Source: an uncultured Aliivibrio sp. (lineage in GTDB: Bacteria; Pseudomonadota; Gammaproteobacteria; Enterobacterales; Vibrionaceae). From it: a stretch of 64,000 nucleotides of DNA. Position 1 is the first letter of the stretch; each line of letters opens with the position of its first letter. The translations under genes were made by a program, and so were the position numbers. Of the stretch, positions 1 through 9,974 are shown in pieces. Location: positions 62,001-126,000 of the forward strand of contig NZ_CAMLHO010000001.1 in the NCBI RefSeq assembly GCF_946479765.1, written 5' to 3'. The notes under the pieces were generated by a model. That model worked only from the letters and a program-made list of their open reading frames with translations. It was not told the DNA's origin and ran no database searches.

Positions 1-37
1 ATCATATAACTATTTTTGTTAATAAATTGGAGTCCTC

Positions 38-310
38 ATGGCACGTGTAACCGTTCAAGACGCAGTTGCGAAAATCGGCAACCGTTTCGACCTTGTTTTA
101 GTATCATCTCGTCGCGCACGCCAACTACAAACTGGCGGTAAAGATGCGCTAGTGCCTGAAGAGAACGATAAACCAACTGTTATCGCTCTTCGTGAAATTG
201 AAGAAGGCCTGATCACAAAAGATCTACTTGATGCTCGTGAACGTCAAGAGCAACAAGAGCAAGATGCCGCTGAATTAGCAGCAGTTAGCTCAATCACTCA
301 CAATCGTTAA
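38..310 (+). CDS. rpoZ: DNA-directed RNA polymerase omega subunit
   Basis: This is the small omega subunit of RNA polymerase, which helps fold and assemble beta' and is linked to the ppGpp response. The product is 90 residues, the family's usual length, and opens with the typical [20 protein letters not shown]. The ATG follows a GGAG ribosome binding site at about positions 30-33. spoT begins 53 bases downstream on the same strand, as in E. coli. An AT-rich hairpin (arms 315-322 and 328-335) lies in the gap, but it has no U-tract, so rpoZ and spoT are probably co-transcribed. Confidence 0.97.
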   Translation: MARVTVQDAVAKIGNRFDLVLVSSRRARQLQTGGKDALVPEENDKPTVIALREIEEGLITKDLLDARERQEQQEQDAAELAAVSSITHNR

Positions 311-363
311 TCTCTATAATCTTTTATAGATTATAAATTAAAGCATACCTGACGGGGCGAAAT

Positions 364-2490
364 TTGGATTTATTCGATAGCCTGAAAGATGTTGCCAAAG
401 ATTACCTGCCAGAGCCTCACATTGAGGCTCTTCGTCGATCTTATCTGGTAGCAAAAGAGGCCCATGAAGGGCAGACTCGCTCAAGTGGCGAACCTTATAT
501 CATTCACCCAGTAGCTGTGGCTCGGATCCTTGCAGAAATGCGACTCGACCATAAAACGCTAATGGCTGCACTACTTCATGATGTTATTGAAGACACTGAG
601 GTTAGCAAGGAAGAGCTAGCAGAACAATTTGGCGATACCGTTGCTGAATTAGTGGATGGCGTTTCTAAGCTGGACAAACTTAAGTTCCGCGATAAAAAAG
701 AAGCACAGGCCGAAAACTTCCGAAAAATGGTCATGGCGATGGTGCAAGACATCCGCGTTATTTTGATCAAACTTGCTGACCGTACTCACAATATGCGCAC
801 ATTGGGTGCCCTACGCCCTGATAAACGCCGTCGTATCGCTCGTGAAACCTTAGAAATTTTCTCTCCTTTGGCGCATCGCCTTGGTATCCACAATATTAAA
901 ACTGAACTTGAAGAGTTAGGTTTTGAAGCCCTTTACCCAAATCGCTATCGCGTATTGAAGAAAGTAGTAAAATCGGCTCGTGGTAATCGTAAAGAGATGA
1001 TCCAAAAAATCCACTCAGAGATCGAAGGCCGCCTTGCTGAGGCTGGCATTAAAGGTCGAGTTGTGGGTCGTGAGAAAAACCTGTTTGCTATTTATCATAA
1101 GATGAAAAATAAAGAACAGCGCTTCCATACCATTATGGATATCTATGCATTCCGTGTAATTACCGACAATATCGATACCTGTTATCGTGCATTGGGTCAG
1201 GTGCATGGCATCTATAAACCTCGTCCTGGTCGCATTAAAGATTACATTGCCGTACCAAAAGCCAATGGTTACCAATCTCTTCATACCTCAATGGTAGGTC
1301 CTCACGGGGTCCCTGTTGAAGTTCAGATCCGTACTGAAGATATGGAACAAATGGCAAATAAAGGTGTGGCGGCTCACTGGTCTTATAAAGACGGTGATAA
1401 TTCAAGTACTACAGCACAGATCCGCGCTCAACGTTGGATGCAAAGCTTGCTTGAACTGCAACAAAGCGCAGGTAGCTCATTTGAATTTATTGAAAATGTA
1501 AAATCGGATTTATTCCCGAACGAAATTTACGTTTTCACCCCTAAAGGGCGTATTTTTGAATTGCCGGTGGGAGCAACTGCGGTTGATTTCGCCTATGCTG
1601 TTCACTCTGATGTTGGTAACAGCTGTGTTGGCTCTCGTGTTGACCGTCAACCTTATCCGTTAAGTAAACCGCTGAAGAGTGGTCAAACGGTTGAGATCAT
1701 TAGTGCTCCAGGGGCGCGTCCAAATGCGGCTTGGTTAAACTATGTAGTGACGTCGAAAGCTCGTACCAAGATCCGCCAAGTGCTTAAAACAATGCGTAAA
1801 GAAGACTCTGTGATTTTAGGTCGCCGTCTACTTAACCACGCACTGGGCCATAACTTGTCGCTGGATGATGTTTCACAAGAGAACATCAACCATGTTCTCT
1901 CTGATCTAAAACTGGCAGAGCTGGATGATTTACTTGCAGCCATTGGTCTTGGTGAGTTAATGAGCATTGTTGTTGCTCGTCGTCTCCTTGGTGATGCTGA
2001 TGAACTGACAGAGCAAAATCCATCAAACATTGAAACCTCGACGGGTAAGAAATTACCAATCCGTGGTGCTGATGGGATCTTACTGACATTTGCTAACTGT
2101 TGTCGTCCTATTCCTGGTGATCACATTATTGCTCATGTAAGCCCTGGCCGTGGCCTTGTGGTTCACATGGAAGAATGTGCTAACGTTCGTGGCTATCAAA
2201 AAGAACTTGATAAATACATGGGGGTTGAATGGGCAGATGAGTTCGATCAAGAATTCACAACCGCATTAAATATTGACATTCAAAATCATCAAGGTGTATT
2301 AGCGGACTTAGCTAATGTAATTGCGAGCACTGGGTCCAATATCCGTGGCATCACTACCGAAGAAAAAGATGGTCGTTTATATACGGTGACTGTCGAATTA
2401 ACGACAAAAGATCGTACGCACTTAGCGGAAATTATGCGTCGTATTCGTGTTATGTCGCACGTGCTGAAAGTTCGTAGACATAAGAACTAG
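364..2490 (+). CDS. spoT: Bifunctional (p)ppGpp synthetase/hydrolase SpoT
   Basis: Cytoplasmic enzyme that degrades, and weakly makes, the alarmone (p)ppGpp. The 708 residues follow E. coli SpoT closely from end to end. The HD hydrolase domain is N-terminal (residues about 20-200, with HPVAVA and LLHDVIEDT). The synthetase domain follows (about 230-350, with YQSLHTS). Next come the TGS domain (about 385-450), a conserved-cysteine segment (CCRPIPGD near 580) and a C-terminal ACT domain. The start is a TTG preceded by a GGGG-type ribosome binding site; the protein aligns with E. coli SpoT from this first residue. The gene lies between rpoZ and trmH. Confidence 0.97.
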   Translation: MDLFDSLKDVAKDYLPEPHIEALRRSYLVAKEAHEGQTRSSGEPYIIHPVAVARILAEMRLDHKTLMAALLHDVIEDTEVSKEELAEQFGDTVAELVDGVSKLDKLKFRDKKEAQAENFRKMVMAMVQDIRVILIKLADRTHNMRTLGALRPDKRRRIARETLEIFSPLAHRLGIHNIKTELEELGFEALYPNRYRVLKKVVKSARGNRKEMIQKIHSEIEGRLAEAGIKGRVVGREKNLFAIYHKMKNKEQRFHTIMDIYAFRVITDNIDTCYRALGQVHGIYKPRPGRIKDYIAVPKANGYQSLHTSMVGPHGVPVEVQIRTEDMEQMANKGVAAHWSYKDGDNSSTTAQIRAQRWMQSLLELQQSAGSSFEFIENVKSDLFPNEIYVFTPKGRIFELPVGATAVDFAYAVHSDVGNSCVGSRVDRQPYPLSKPLKSGQTVEIISAPGARPNAAWLNYVVTSKARTKIRQVLKTMRKEDSVILGRRLLNHALGHNLSLDDVSQENINHVLSDLKLAELDDLLAAIGLGELMSIVVARRLLGDADELTEQNPSNIETSTGKKLPIRGADGILLTFANCCRPIPGDHIIAHVSPGRGLVVHMEECANVRGYQKELDKYMGVEWADEFDQEFTTALNIDIQNHQGVLADLANVIASTGSNIRGITTEEKDGRLYTVTVELTTKDRTHLAEIMRRIRVMSHVLKVRRHKN

Positions 2491-2493
2491 AAA

Positions 2494-2550
2494 CTATACG
2501 CTACGCTAACTAGAGACTATAAGTGCCGATATAGTCAGCGCAGCGTATAG
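2494..2550. repeat. Intergenic palindromic element, copy 1
   Basis: Right after the spoT stop there is an imperfect inverted repeat. The left arm is 2494-2512 (CTATACGCTACGCTAACTA) and the right arm is about 2532-2550, with two mismatches over 19 bases. The same arm sequence recurs near 46109-46129 and as a perfect pair at 53041-53167, so this is a dispersed element and not a spoT-specific terminator. It has no U-tract, although the hairpin could stabilise the 3' end of the spoT message. Confidence 0.7.
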
Positions 2551-2607
2551 CTAGCTTCCCCCTTACTTATCCCTAGCCCCTCTCACCTATCTCAAGAAAT
2601 TAAAATC

Positions 2608-3294
2608 ATGAACCTAGAACGCTATCAACGAATTACTTCTGTATTAAAATCTCGTCAAACTGATCTTACGCTTTGCTTAGAAGAAGTGCATAAACCTAAT
2701 AATGTCTCTGCCATTATTCGTACTGCTGACGCCACAGGTGTACATAAAGTTCACGCGGTTTGGCCAACTGAACAAATGAAAACCTTGGCTCATACGTCTG
2801 CTGGCGCACGCAATTGGGTTGAAGTTGAAACACATAAGAACATTGACGAGGCGTTTGCGGTATTGAAAGCCCAAGGCATGCAGATCCTTGCGACTAACTT
2901 GTCTGATACTGCGGTTGATTTTCGTGACATCGATTACACCAAACCAACGGCTATTATTCTGGGCAGTGAAAAAACGGGCATCAGCAAAAAAGCATTAGCA
3001 ATGGCTGACCATGACATTATCATTCCTATGGTTGGTATGGTGCAGTCGTTAAATGTATCTGTAGCCAGTGCCTTGATTTTATATGAAGCACAGCGTCAGC
3101 GTGATTTGGCGGGGATGTATGACCGTGAAGAGAGTGCGTTGCCAGCAGAGTATATTAATAATGTCTTGTTTGAACGTGGCCACCCCGTGCTTGCTCGTGT
3201 CGCAAAACGTAAGAAGCTGCCTTACCCTCAATTAGATGGAACGGGACAGATTGTTGCGGATGAGGCATGGTGGGCAGCGATGCAGGCGAAATAA
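2608..3294 (+). CDS. trmH: tRNA (guanosine-18-2'-O-)-methyltransferase
   Basis: SPOUT-class (SpoU) methyltransferase that uses SAM to methylate the ribose of G18 in the D-loop of tRNAs. The 228 residues match E. coli TrmH (229) throughout. Diagnostic blocks are NVSAIIRTADA (motif 1, with the catalytic Arg), ILGSEKTGIS (motif 2) and IPMVGMVQSLNVSVASALILYEAQRQR (motif 3, knotted SAM site; about residues 145-170). It follows spoT as in enterobacteria, but recG, the next gene in E. coli, is absent here; a repeat and the minus-strand yiiD follow. Confidence 0.96.
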   Translation: MNLERYQRITSVLKSRQTDLTLCLEEVHKPNNVSAIIRTADATGVHKVHAVWPTEQMKTLAHTSAGARNWVEVETHKNIDEAFAVLKAQGMQILATNLSDTAVDFRDIDYTKPTAIILGSEKTGISKKALAMADHDIIIPMVGMVQSLNVSVASALILYEAQRQRDLAGMYDREESALPAEYINNVLFERGHPVLARVAKRKKLPYPQLDGTGQIVADEAWWAAMQAK

Positions 3295-3309
3295 GAGTAA
3301 AAACTTAGG

Positions 3310-3417
3310 GTTCAGATCGGTCGCAAGCTCCCTTGCAGAGTTCAGGGGTGATCGTTGTAACCGCAGCGATCACAGTACTGTTCCCTCCCCTTAATAAGGG
3401 GAGGGTTAGGGAGGGGT
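3310..3417 (+). repeat. 108-bp direct repeat, copy A (downstream of yiiD)
   Basis: A 108-base segment starting GTTCAGATCGGTCGCAAGCT and ending GGGAGGGGT. It recurs in the same orientation at 4348-4455 with about nine mismatches. It contains a strong hairpin (arms 3383-3392 and 3396-3405, CCCTCCCCTT/AAGGGGAGGG, three-base loop). It ends at the base just before the yiiD stop codon. The hairpin could block read-through between convergent trmH and yiiD, but no U-tract follows it. Confidence 0.85.
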
Positions 3418-4317
3418 CTAGTTTCTCATCAACATAAACGTTCCTGAAAACTCAGCCGCAGGCGTGTCACCATTACACAAAGCAACCGTTACTTTTACAC
3501 GCGCTCGTTTACCTGATTTCAAACGGTCGAAATCACCTTGTAAGCAATTCAACGACGTAATGCCTTTCGGATTTTCAGTAATAGGCTGACGATAACGAAT
3601 ATGACTATCAACTAACATAATGCTAGCTGAGTCCAAACCACGCTCTTTGAGTAATAACCACACCATTCCCCATGCAGTTAACGTTCCCATAGTAAATATG
3701 CTGCCTGCAAACATGGTATTGTGAGGATTAAGGTTGGCATTTAAAACCGCACTGACTTCAAATCGATAGCCCGTATATTGGGTGATTTTAATGCCCATTT
3801 TGTCACTGATTGGGATTTCATTTTCCCAGCGGCCTTGTAATTCTGCGCACCAATCTGGACGACGTAACACATCAGCAAGAGGGTCAAGTTGCTTGAGCAT
3901 TTGTTGATGGCGAATAGGGCCTCGCTCATCAGTTAGCTCGCCTTGGCTTTCAAATCCATTTCGAACATAAAACGGAATTGCCTCTTCACGAGCATTACAC
4001 ACTAACCGCTTTGCCCCTTCTTGGCGCGCGTAAGACTCTAGGGCGACCATTATCAGTGCACCTATGCCTTTCCCTCGATAACTTGATGAAACCGCCATAT
4101 AGCGAATTTGGCCGTCATTATCGGGGGTTAAATACAAACGCCCTACCGCTATCGGCTGTCCTCGACCATCTAGGATCATTCGATGCTGACTTGTATCATC
4201 ATACGCATCACGCTCTGAGCCAACAGGCTGACGCAAAGGTTCACGCAATACTTGCCAACGAAAATGGTAGTAGGCGTTAAGTTCAGCGTCTGTGGTTGGG
4301 GTGATCAATCGAAACAT
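3418..4317 (-). CDS. yiiD: GNAT acetyltransferase-hotdog thioesterase fusion protein YiiD
   Basis: Two-domain protein of 299 residues. The N-terminal GNAT domain is at about residues 1-145 (VSSSYRGKGIGALIMVALE is the acetyl-CoA loop). A C-terminal YiiD-type hotdog domain is at about 155-297 (HNTMFAGSIFTMGTLTAWG). It aligns along its length with E. coli YiiD, which from memory has been reported to act as a malonyl-ACP decarboxylase supplying acetyl-ACP for fatty acid synthesis. That activity is transferred from the family, not seen here. It is 30 residues shorter than E. coli YiiD at the N-terminus, but the GNAT fold looks complete. The order yihY-dtd-yiiD is as in E. coli. Two 108-bp direct repeats flank the gene exactly. 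Confidence 0.88.
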   Translation of the reverse strand: MFRLITPTTDAELNAYYHFRWQVLREPLRQPVGSERDAYDDTSQHRMILDGRGQPIAVGRLYLTPDNDGQIRYMAVSSSYRGKGIGALIMVALESYARQEGAKRLVCNAREEAIPFYVRNGFESQGELTDERGPIRHQQMLKQLDPLADVLRRPDWCAELQGRWENEIPISDKMGIKITQYTGYRFEVSAVLNANLNPHNTMFAGSIFTMGTLTAWGMVWLLLKERGLDSASIMLVDSHIRYRQPITENPKGITSLNCLQGDFDRLKSGKRARVKVTVALCNGDTPAAEFSGTFMLMRN

Positions 4318-4347
4318 ATAAATCCTTTTATTGTTGTTGAAACGAGA

Positions 4348-4455
4348 GTTCAGATCGGTCGCAAGCTCCCTTGCTGAGTTCAGGAGTGATCGTTGTGATT
4401 TCAGCGTTCACAATACTGTTCCCTCCCCTTAACAAGGGGAGGGTTAGGGAGGGGT
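4348..4455 (+). repeat. 108-bp direct repeat, copy B (upstream of yiiD)
   Basis: Second copy of the 108-base repeat, about 92% identical to 3310-3417 and the same length. It carries the same CCCTCCCCTT/AAGGGGAGGG hairpin with one loop change (TTAACAA instead of TTAATAA). It lies between yiiD and dtd, so the yiiD message either crosses it from dtd or starts from a promoter between the repeat and the yiiD start. Confidence 0.85.
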
Positions 4456-4529
4456 TATTGCGATACAGGTAGAATTAAATACCAATCTACCTTGATTATA
4501 CGCTGCTAGTTCTTGACCTAGTCCCTGCT

Positions 4530-4964
4530 CTACACCTGTAACCAAAACGTCACTGGCCCATCATTCACTAATGACACCTTCATGTCCGCCGCAAATCGGC
4601 CTCTTTGCGTATTTAATTTCTCTTCACATAAATCTGAAAAATAATCATACAAGCGTTCAGCGTCTACTGGGTTAGCGCCTTTAGAGAAACCAGGACGCGT
4701 GCCTTTTTTAGTATCCGCGGGTAATGTGAATTGTGAAACCACCAATACACTACCATTCACTTGTTGCACATTTAAGTTCATCTTACCGTCATCATCTTCA
4801 AAAATTCGATAAGTCAGAACTCGCTCCATTAAGCGCTTTGCTTTGGCTTCATCATCTTCTCTTTCTACACCCAGTAAAATTAATAACCCTTGATTAATCT
4901 CACCTGTGATCTCGCCATCAACTTTTACGGCGGCTTCACTTACTCTCTGGATCAGTGCTATCAC
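4530..4964 (-). CDS. dtd: D-aminoacyl-tRNA deacylase
   Basis: Hydrolyses D-aminoacyl-tRNA (D-Tyr and others, and mischarged Gly-tRNA-Ala), protecting translation. The product has 144 residues, close to E. coli Dtd. It has both signature motifs: the SQFTL stretch (residues about 78-82) and the NXGPVT motif (here VNDGPVTFW near the C-terminus) that holds the Gly-cisPro platform. The start codon is GTG (MIALIQRV, identical to the E. coli start), lying 29 bases inside the 3' end of yihY. This overlap suggests translational coupling. Confidence 0.95.
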   Translation of the reverse strand: MIALIQRVSEAAVKVDGEITGEINQGLLILLGVEREDDEAKAKRLMERVLTYRIFEDDDGKMNLNVQQVNGSVLVVSQFTLPADTKKGTRPGFSKGANPVDAERLYDYFSDLCEEKLNTQRGRFAADMKVSLVNDGPVTFWLQV

Positions 4965-5868
4965 TTTCTATAAATCCTTGCTGTTTGGTTAATGCTGTAA
5001 TATCTGATTGCAATACGTTAGTACCGACTTTCCCTGCTAACCACTCGTCAAATTCCCCTAAGCTTGCGGTAATCTCGGCACCAATTAAAACGATAATCCA
5101 GCACAAATAAACCCAAACAAACAAAATAGGTACGGCGGCTAAGGCACCATAGATGACTTCATAAGATGGAAATTGCGTAATGTATTGAGCAAACACAATC
5201 TTGCTGATTTCAAACAAACACCCAGCAGATATTGCTCCCACCAAAGCGTGTTTGACTTTTATTTTTTTATTTGGAACGAATAAATACAAACCAACAAATG
5301 CTGAAAATGACAATATGATAGGCAGCCAACCTAGCAAAGTCCGATAAAAACTCGATACTATTTCATCGTCCATGATTTTTAATGAGGTCAAATACGATGT
5401 AGCAGCTAAGCTTGCGCCTACCAGTAAGGGGCCTAACGTTAAAATCATCCAATACAGTGAGAATGAATACATCTGACGGCGCTTTTTTTTCACTCGCCAA
5501 ATGTAGTTCAGGCTGCGATCAATTGCTGATATCAACATCACAGAGGCTACAAATAAAAAGCCAGAGCCCACCGCGGTCATTTTCCCGGTGTTAGAAATAA
5601 ACTCTTTCAGGCTCGCTTCAACCGCATCACTGGCGGCTGGAACAAAGTTTTGAATAACAAACGCTTGTATTGTCTCTCCTGCTCCAGAAAAAATAGGAAA
5701 CTGAGACAACACCGAAAGTAGAACCGTCACCAATGGCACCAACGACAACAAGGTAATGTAAGCCATGTAACCTGCACTTACTGTGAGTCTATCGTGAATA
5801 ATTCGCTGTTTTAAAAAAAGTAAATAGGACCAGCTAATCCTTAGCTTGTGCTTAACTTGTTCTTCCAT
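4936..5868 (-). CDS. yihY: YihY/BrkB family inner-membrane protein
   Basis: Polytopic inner-membrane protein of 310 residues, in the family once mislabelled ribonuclease BN. About six hydrophobic helices are visible: residues ~30-55 ([21 protein letters not shown]), ~95-115, ~140-160, ~180-200, ~210-235 and ~245-270. The molecular function of the family is not established. The 3' end overlaps the dtd start by 29 bases. A terminator for typA lies upstream (5970-6001), so this gene starts its own unit, yihY-dtd and possibly yiiD. Confidence 0.9.
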   Translation of the reverse strand: MEEQVKHKLRISWSYLLFLKQRIIHDRLTVSAGYMAYITLLSLVPLVTVLLSVLSQFPIFSGAGETIQAFVIQNFVPAASDAVEASLKEFISNTGKMTAVGSGFLFVASVMLISAIDRSLNYIWRVKKKRRQMYSFSLYWMILTLGPLLVGASLAATSYLTSLKIMDDEIVSSFYRTLLGWLPIILSFSAFVGLYLFVPNKKIKVKHALVGAISAGCLFEISKIVFAQYITQFPSYEVIYGALAAVPILFVWVYLCWIIVLIGAEITASLGEFDEWLAGKVGTNVLQSDITALTKQQGFIESDSTDPESK

Positions 5869-5963
5869 CTATTTTATCTCTGAACTCTAATTTATGTTTT
5901 TTATACCAATGTAATTACTTAGATGATCTATTTATTACTGTCATTGGTATTACATCATAGCAG

Positions 5964-6001
5964 ATAAAAAAATCCCTTTGCAGTTGCCTACAAAGGGATT
6001 T
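5964..6001 (-). terminator. Rho-independent terminator of typA
   Basis: Perfect 11-bp stem (arms 5970-5980 and 5991-6001, AAATCCCTTTG/CAAAGGGATTT) with a 10-base loop. On the minus strand a run of T residues follows. It sits about 50 bases past the typA stop. Confidence 0.85.
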
Positions 6002-6053
6002 GATATTTATTCAATTTACAATTTAACAATAAAGCTAAATCAAAAATTAATAA

Positions 6054-7889
6054 TTACTTAGGACCACGACCTGCACGCTTACGATCGTTCTCTGTAAGAT
6101 GACGCTTACGGATACGGATGCTTGCTGGTGTTACTTCTACTAGCTCATCATCATCGATGAATTCTAGAGCTTGCTCCAGAGTGTACTTAATAGCAGGAGA
6201 AAGCGTTTGTGCTTCATCAGTACCAGATGCACGTACGTTAGTCAGTTGCTTACCACGTAGACAGTTGATAGTCAGATCGTTTGCACGGTTATGAATGCCG
6301 ATGATTTGACCTTCGTATACTTCGTCACCGTGTTCAGCAAATAGACGACCACGCTCTTGAAGGTTGAATAGAGAGTAAGTTACTGCTTTACCCATACCGT
6401 TCGAGATTAATACGCCGTTAGCACGTTGGCCAATTTCGCCGCCTTTGTGTGGACCGTAGTGATCAAATGAGTGGTAGATTAGACCAGAACCAGAAGTCAT
6501 TGTTAGGAATTCAGTTTGGAAACCGATAAGACCACGAGAAGGCATCATGAAGTCCATACGAATACGGCCTTTACCATCAGGAGCCATATCCGTTAGTTCA
6601 CCCTTACGGATACCGATATTTTCCATGATTGAACCTTGGTGCTCTTCCATAACATCGATAGTTACGGTTTCAAACGGTTCTGTTAGGTTGCCGTTTTCAT
6701 CTTTTTTGATGATAACTTCTGGACGAGATACTGCTAGCTCGAAACCTTCACGACGCATGTTTTCGATCAGGATAGATAGGTGAAGTTCACCACGGCCTGA
6801 TACGCGGAATTTATCTGGATCTGACGCTTGTTCAACACGTAGTGCTACGTTGTGAACTAGTTCTTTTTCTAGACGTTCAAGGATGTTACGTGAAGTAACG
6901 AACTTACCTTCTTTACCAGCAAAAGGAGAGTTGTTTACTTGGAAAGTCATTGTTACTGTTGGTTCATCAACAGACAGTGGAGTCATCGCTTCAACGTTGT
7001 TTACATCACAGATTGTGTCTGAAATTTTCAGTTCACCAAGACCTGTAATTGCAATGATGTCGCCTGCATTACCAGCTTCAACTTCGTGACGGTCTAGACC
7101 TAGGTAACCAAGAACTGTACCTACTTTACCGTTACGTTGTTTGCCATCAGCACCAACGATAGTTACTTGTTGGTTTGCTTTTACAGAACCACGAGTAACA
7201 CGACAAACACCGATTACACCAACATAAGAGTTGTAATCAAGTTGAGAAACTTGCATTTGTAGAGCACCATCGATGTCTACGTTTGGCGCATCTACTGTAT
7301 CAACTACAGCTTGGAACAATGGTTCCATGTTCTCGCCAACTACGCCTTCTTCCATTGTAGCCCAGCCGTTAAGTGCTGATGCGTAAACAGTAGTGAAGTC
7401 TAGTTGCTCATCAGTTGCGCCTAGGTTGTCGAATAGGTCAAAGATTTGATCCATAACCCAATCAGGACGAGCACCAGGGCGGTCAATCTTGTTGATAACA
7501 ACGATTGGCTTAAGACCATGTGCGAATGCTTTTTGTGTAACGAAACGCGTTTGAGGCATTGGACCGTCAACTGCATCTACGATAAGAAGAACAGAATCAA
7601 CCATAGACATAATACGCTCAACTTCACCACCGAAATCGGCGTGTCCAGGAGTATCTACGATGTTGATGCGGTAATCGTTCCAGTTAATTGCTGTATTTTT
7701 AGCAAGGATCGTAATACCACGCTCTTTCTCGATGTCGTTCGAGTCCATTACGCGTTCTTCAGTCTCACCACGAGATGATTCTAGTGTGCCTGATTGTTGT
7801 AATAGCTTATCAACCAGTGTTGTTTTACCGTGGTCAACGTGCGCAATAATTGCGATATTTCTTAGTTTATCAATCTGTGGAGTAGACAT
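6054..7889 (-). CDS. typA: Ribosome-dependent GTPase TypA/BipA
   Basis: Translational GTPase that binds the 70S ribosome and supports 50S assembly and stress or cold growth. The G motifs are all visible: AHVDHGKTT (G1), RGITI (G2), [10 protein letters not shown] (G3), [10 protein letters not shown] (G4) and SALNG (G5). EF-G-like domains II, III and V and the BipA-specific C-terminus (ending in a lysine/arginine-rich tail) follow. I start it at the ATG giving [20 protein letters not shown] (611 residues; E. coli 607). A 12-residue longer in-frame reading up to 7925 adds sequence without a counterpart in the E. coli protein. It is divergent from glnA, as in enterobacteria. Confidence 0.96.
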   Translation of the reverse strand: MSTPQIDKLRNIAIIAHVDHGKTTLVDKLLQQSGTLESSRGETEERVMDSNDIEKERGITILAKNTAINWNDYRINIVDTPGHADFGGEVERIMSMVDSVLLIVDAVDGPMPQTRFVTQKAFAHGLKPIVVINKIDRPGARPDWVMDQIFDLFDNLGATDEQLDFTTVYASALNGWATMEEGVVGENMEPLFQAVVDTVDAPNVDIDGALQMQVSQLDYNSYVGVIGVCRVTRGSVKANQQVTIVGADGKQRNGKVGTVLGYLGLDRHEVEAGNAGDIIAITGLGELKISDTICDVNNVEAMTPLSVDEPTVTMTFQVNNSPFAGKEGKFVTSRNILERLEKELVHNVALRVEQASDPDKFRVSGRGELHLSILIENMRREGFELAVSRPEVIIKKDENGNLTEPFETVTIDVMEEHQGSIMENIGIRKGELTDMAPDGKGRIRMDFMMPSRGLIGFQTEFLTMTSGSGLIYHSFDHYGPHKGGEIGQRANGVLISNGMGKAVTYSLFNLQERGRLFAEHGDEVYEGQIIGIHNRANDLTINCLRGKQLTNVRASGTDEAQTLSPAIKYTLEQALEFIDDDELVEVTPASIRIRKRHLTENDRKRAGRGPK

Positions 7890-8271
7890 GGATTCAAATT
7901 CACTCAGAGCGGGTAGAGCCACCATTGGCGCTACTTTGGTTTAAAAACGGTCAATAATTTAACAGATTTTAGAGCAAAACCCACGAAATATGTGATTGAA
8001 GACACAATTTTTTTTCAATTTATTCAATCAAGCCCACAAAAATGCTGAAAATATAACCAAAACAGTAAAAATATAGATAATTATCTTCGTCGCTTTATTT
8101 TTTCTAACAAAAAACAAAAACAGTTTCTTATCAGTAAGTTAACTAATACCCATTTAATTTCCTAAGAATTTTATTAGGGAATTTTATTGACAAATATGGC
8201 GTTTCACTGCTGAATAGAAAATAGAAGTAATTAATGACGAATTAATTTTTTATCCACCAACTTTCTTTATC

Positions 8272-8310
8272 TGCACAATATTGGTGCAACTAGAGTCCAA
8301 CTTGGTGCAA
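8272..8310 (+). promoter_or_regulatory. NtrC enhancer-like sites upstream of glnA
   Basis: TGCACAATATTGGTGCAA at 8272-8289 matches the NtrC dyad (TGCAC-N-GGTGCA). A second half-site TTGGTGCAA lies at 8302-8310, 21 bases on. They sit 60-110 bases upstream of a sigma-54 promoter, the standard enhancer arrangement. Basis: sequence match plus known NtrC/glnA regulation. Confidence 0.75.
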
Positions 8311-8370
8311 AAGCAAGTCTTCTTGCGATAAAAAACCAGCCAAGTCATTAATATTAAAGGATTATTACTT

Positions 8371-8387
8371 TTGGCACAGTTCTAGCT
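8371..8387 (+). promoter_or_regulatory. Sigma-54 promoter of glnA
   Basis: TTGGCACAGTTCTAGCT carries the invariant GG (-24) and GC (-12) with correct spacing; TAGC replaces the usual TTGC. It lies about 60 bases before the glnA ATG and downstream of the NtrC sites. Transcription should start near 8398. The remainder of the 7890-8448 interval is AT-rich and must also hold the typA promoter, which I could not place. Confidence 0.75.
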
Positions 8388-8448
8388 ATATAGTAAATAA
8401 CAGCTTAGCTGGCCAATATTTATATTATAACATCGGAGGTTACCCTAC

Positions 8449-9858
8449 ATGTCAGTAGAAAACGTATTAGCTCTAATTCAAGAAAACGAAGTAAAATTTA
8501 TTGATTTACGCTTTACCGATACAAAAGGTAAAGAGCAACATATCTCAATTCCTTCTCATCAAGTTGATGCAGACTTCTTCGAAGACGGCAAAATGTTTGA
8601 TGGTTCTTCAGTTGCAGGCTGGAAAGGCATTAATGAATCTGACATGGTAATGATGCCAGATGCTGCAAGTGCGGTTCTTGACCCATTCACAGCTGATGCA
8701 ACCCTAAATATTCGTTGTGATATCCTTGAACCAACGACAATGCAAGGTTACGATCGTGACCCTCGCTCAATTGCAAAACGCTCTGAAGACTACTTACGCT
8801 CGACAGGTCTTGCTGACACGGTTTTAGTCGGTCCAGAACCAGAATTCTTCCTATTTGATGACGTTCGCTTTAGCACTGATATGTCAGGTTCTTTCTTTAA
8901 GATTGATGATATCGAAGCCGCGTGGAACTCAGGTACTGAATACGAAGGCGGCAACAAAGGTCACCGTCCTGGCGTTAAAGGCGGTTACTTTCCAGTCGCT
9001 CCTGTTGATTCATCTCAAGATATCCGTTCTGCTATGTGTTTAATCATGGAAGAAATGGGCCTTGTTGTTGAAGCACATCACCACGAAGTAGCAACTGCGG
9101 GTCAAAATGAGATCGCAACACGCTTCAACACGCTAACAAACAAAGCAGATGAAACTCAAATCTATAAGTATGTTGTTCATAACGTAGCTCACGCTTACGG
9201 TAAAACAGCGACTTTCATGCCAAAACCTCTTGTTGGTGACAACGGTTCAGGCATGCACGTTCATATGTCATTGAACAAAGATGGACAAAACTTATTTGCT
9301 GGCGATAAGTACGGCGGCCTATCAGAAATGGCTATCTTCTTCATTGGCGGTATCATTAAACACGCTCGTGCTATCAACGCATTTGCTAACCCAACAACTA
9401 ACTCATACAAGCGTCTTGTTCCTGGCTTTGAAGCACCGGTAATGCTTGCATATTCTGCTCGTAACCGTTCAGCGTCTATCCGTATCCCTGTGGTACCAAG
9501 CCCGAAAGCTCGTCGTATCGAAGTTCGTTTTGGTGACCCAGCAGCAAACCCATACTTAAGCTACTCAGCAATGCTAATGGCTGGTCTTGACGGTATTAAG
9601 AACAAGATCCACCCTGGCGAAGCAATGGATAAAGATCTATACGACCTTCCAGCAGAAGAAGCAGCTGAAATTCCAAAAGTAGCTGAATCTCTAGATATCG
9701 CATTAAAAGCACTTGATGAGGACCGTGAGTTCTTAACCGCAGGTGGTGTTTTCTCTAGTGATTTTATTGATTCTTACATCAAACTTAAGTATCAAGATGT
9801 TGAAGCAATCAACACGGCGGTTCACCCACTTGAGTTTGAAATGTACTACTCTGTATAA
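8449..9858 (+). CDS. glnA: Glutamine synthetase, type I
   Basis: ATP-dependent ligation of ammonia to glutamate, the main ammonium-assimilation step; a cytoplasmic dodecamer. The 469 residues match the E. coli enzyme. Landmarks are the DGSS motif near residue 51, the metal-binding EPEFF segment (about 129-133), the NGSGMHVH motif (about 264-271), the ATP-site NRSASIRIP region, and the adenylylation tyrosine in DKDLYDLP (about 395-400). A GGAGG ribosome binding site precedes the ATG. Regulation by NtrC and sigma-54 is indicated upstream; the adenylylation site implies GlnE control of activity. Confidence 0.98.
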   Translation: MSVENVLALIQENEVKFIDLRFTDTKGKEQHISIPSHQVDADFFEDGKMFDGSSVAGWKGINESDMVMMPDAASAVLDPFTADATLNIRCDILEPTTMQGYDRDPRSIAKRSEDYLRSTGLADTVLVGPEPEFFLFDDVRFSTDMSGSFFKIDDIEAAWNSGTEYEGGNKGHRPGVKGGYFPVAPVDSSQDIRSAMCLIMEEMGLVVEAHHHEVATAGQNEIATRFNTLTNKADETQIYKYVVHNVAHAYGKTATFMPKPLVGDNGSGMHVHMSLNKDGQNLFAGDKYGGLSEMAIFFIGGIIKHARAINAFANPTTNSYKRLVPGFEAPVMLAYSARNRSASIRIPVVPSPKARRIEVRFGDPAANPYLSYSAMLMAGLDGIKNKIHPGEAMDKDLYDLPAEEAAEIPKVAESLDIALKALDEDREFLTAGGVFSSDFIDSYIKLKYQDVEAINTAVHPLEFEMYYSV

Positions 9859-9913
9859 TTTCACTCCCTCTCTACACTCAATGTATTGAGTACGTAGTTT
9901 GGCATTATTTTTT

Positions 9914-9942
9914 AGGCTCGCTTCACAGGCGAGCCTTTTTTA
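9914..9942 (+). terminator. Rho-independent terminator of glnA
   Basis: 8-bp GC-rich stem AGGCTCGC/GCGAGCCT (arms 9914-9921 and 9929-9936) with a 7-base loop, followed by TTTTTTAT. It separates glnA from the downstream DUF4124-glnL-glnG genes. Confidence 0.9.
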
Positions 9943-9974
9943 TATTGGTACAATACCAATGTCATGGTGATACT

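Noticed and set aside
9945-9974. Upstream TTG start of the DUF4124 gene
   Set aside because: It overlaps the end of the glnA terminator and would bury the signal peptide behind polar residues.
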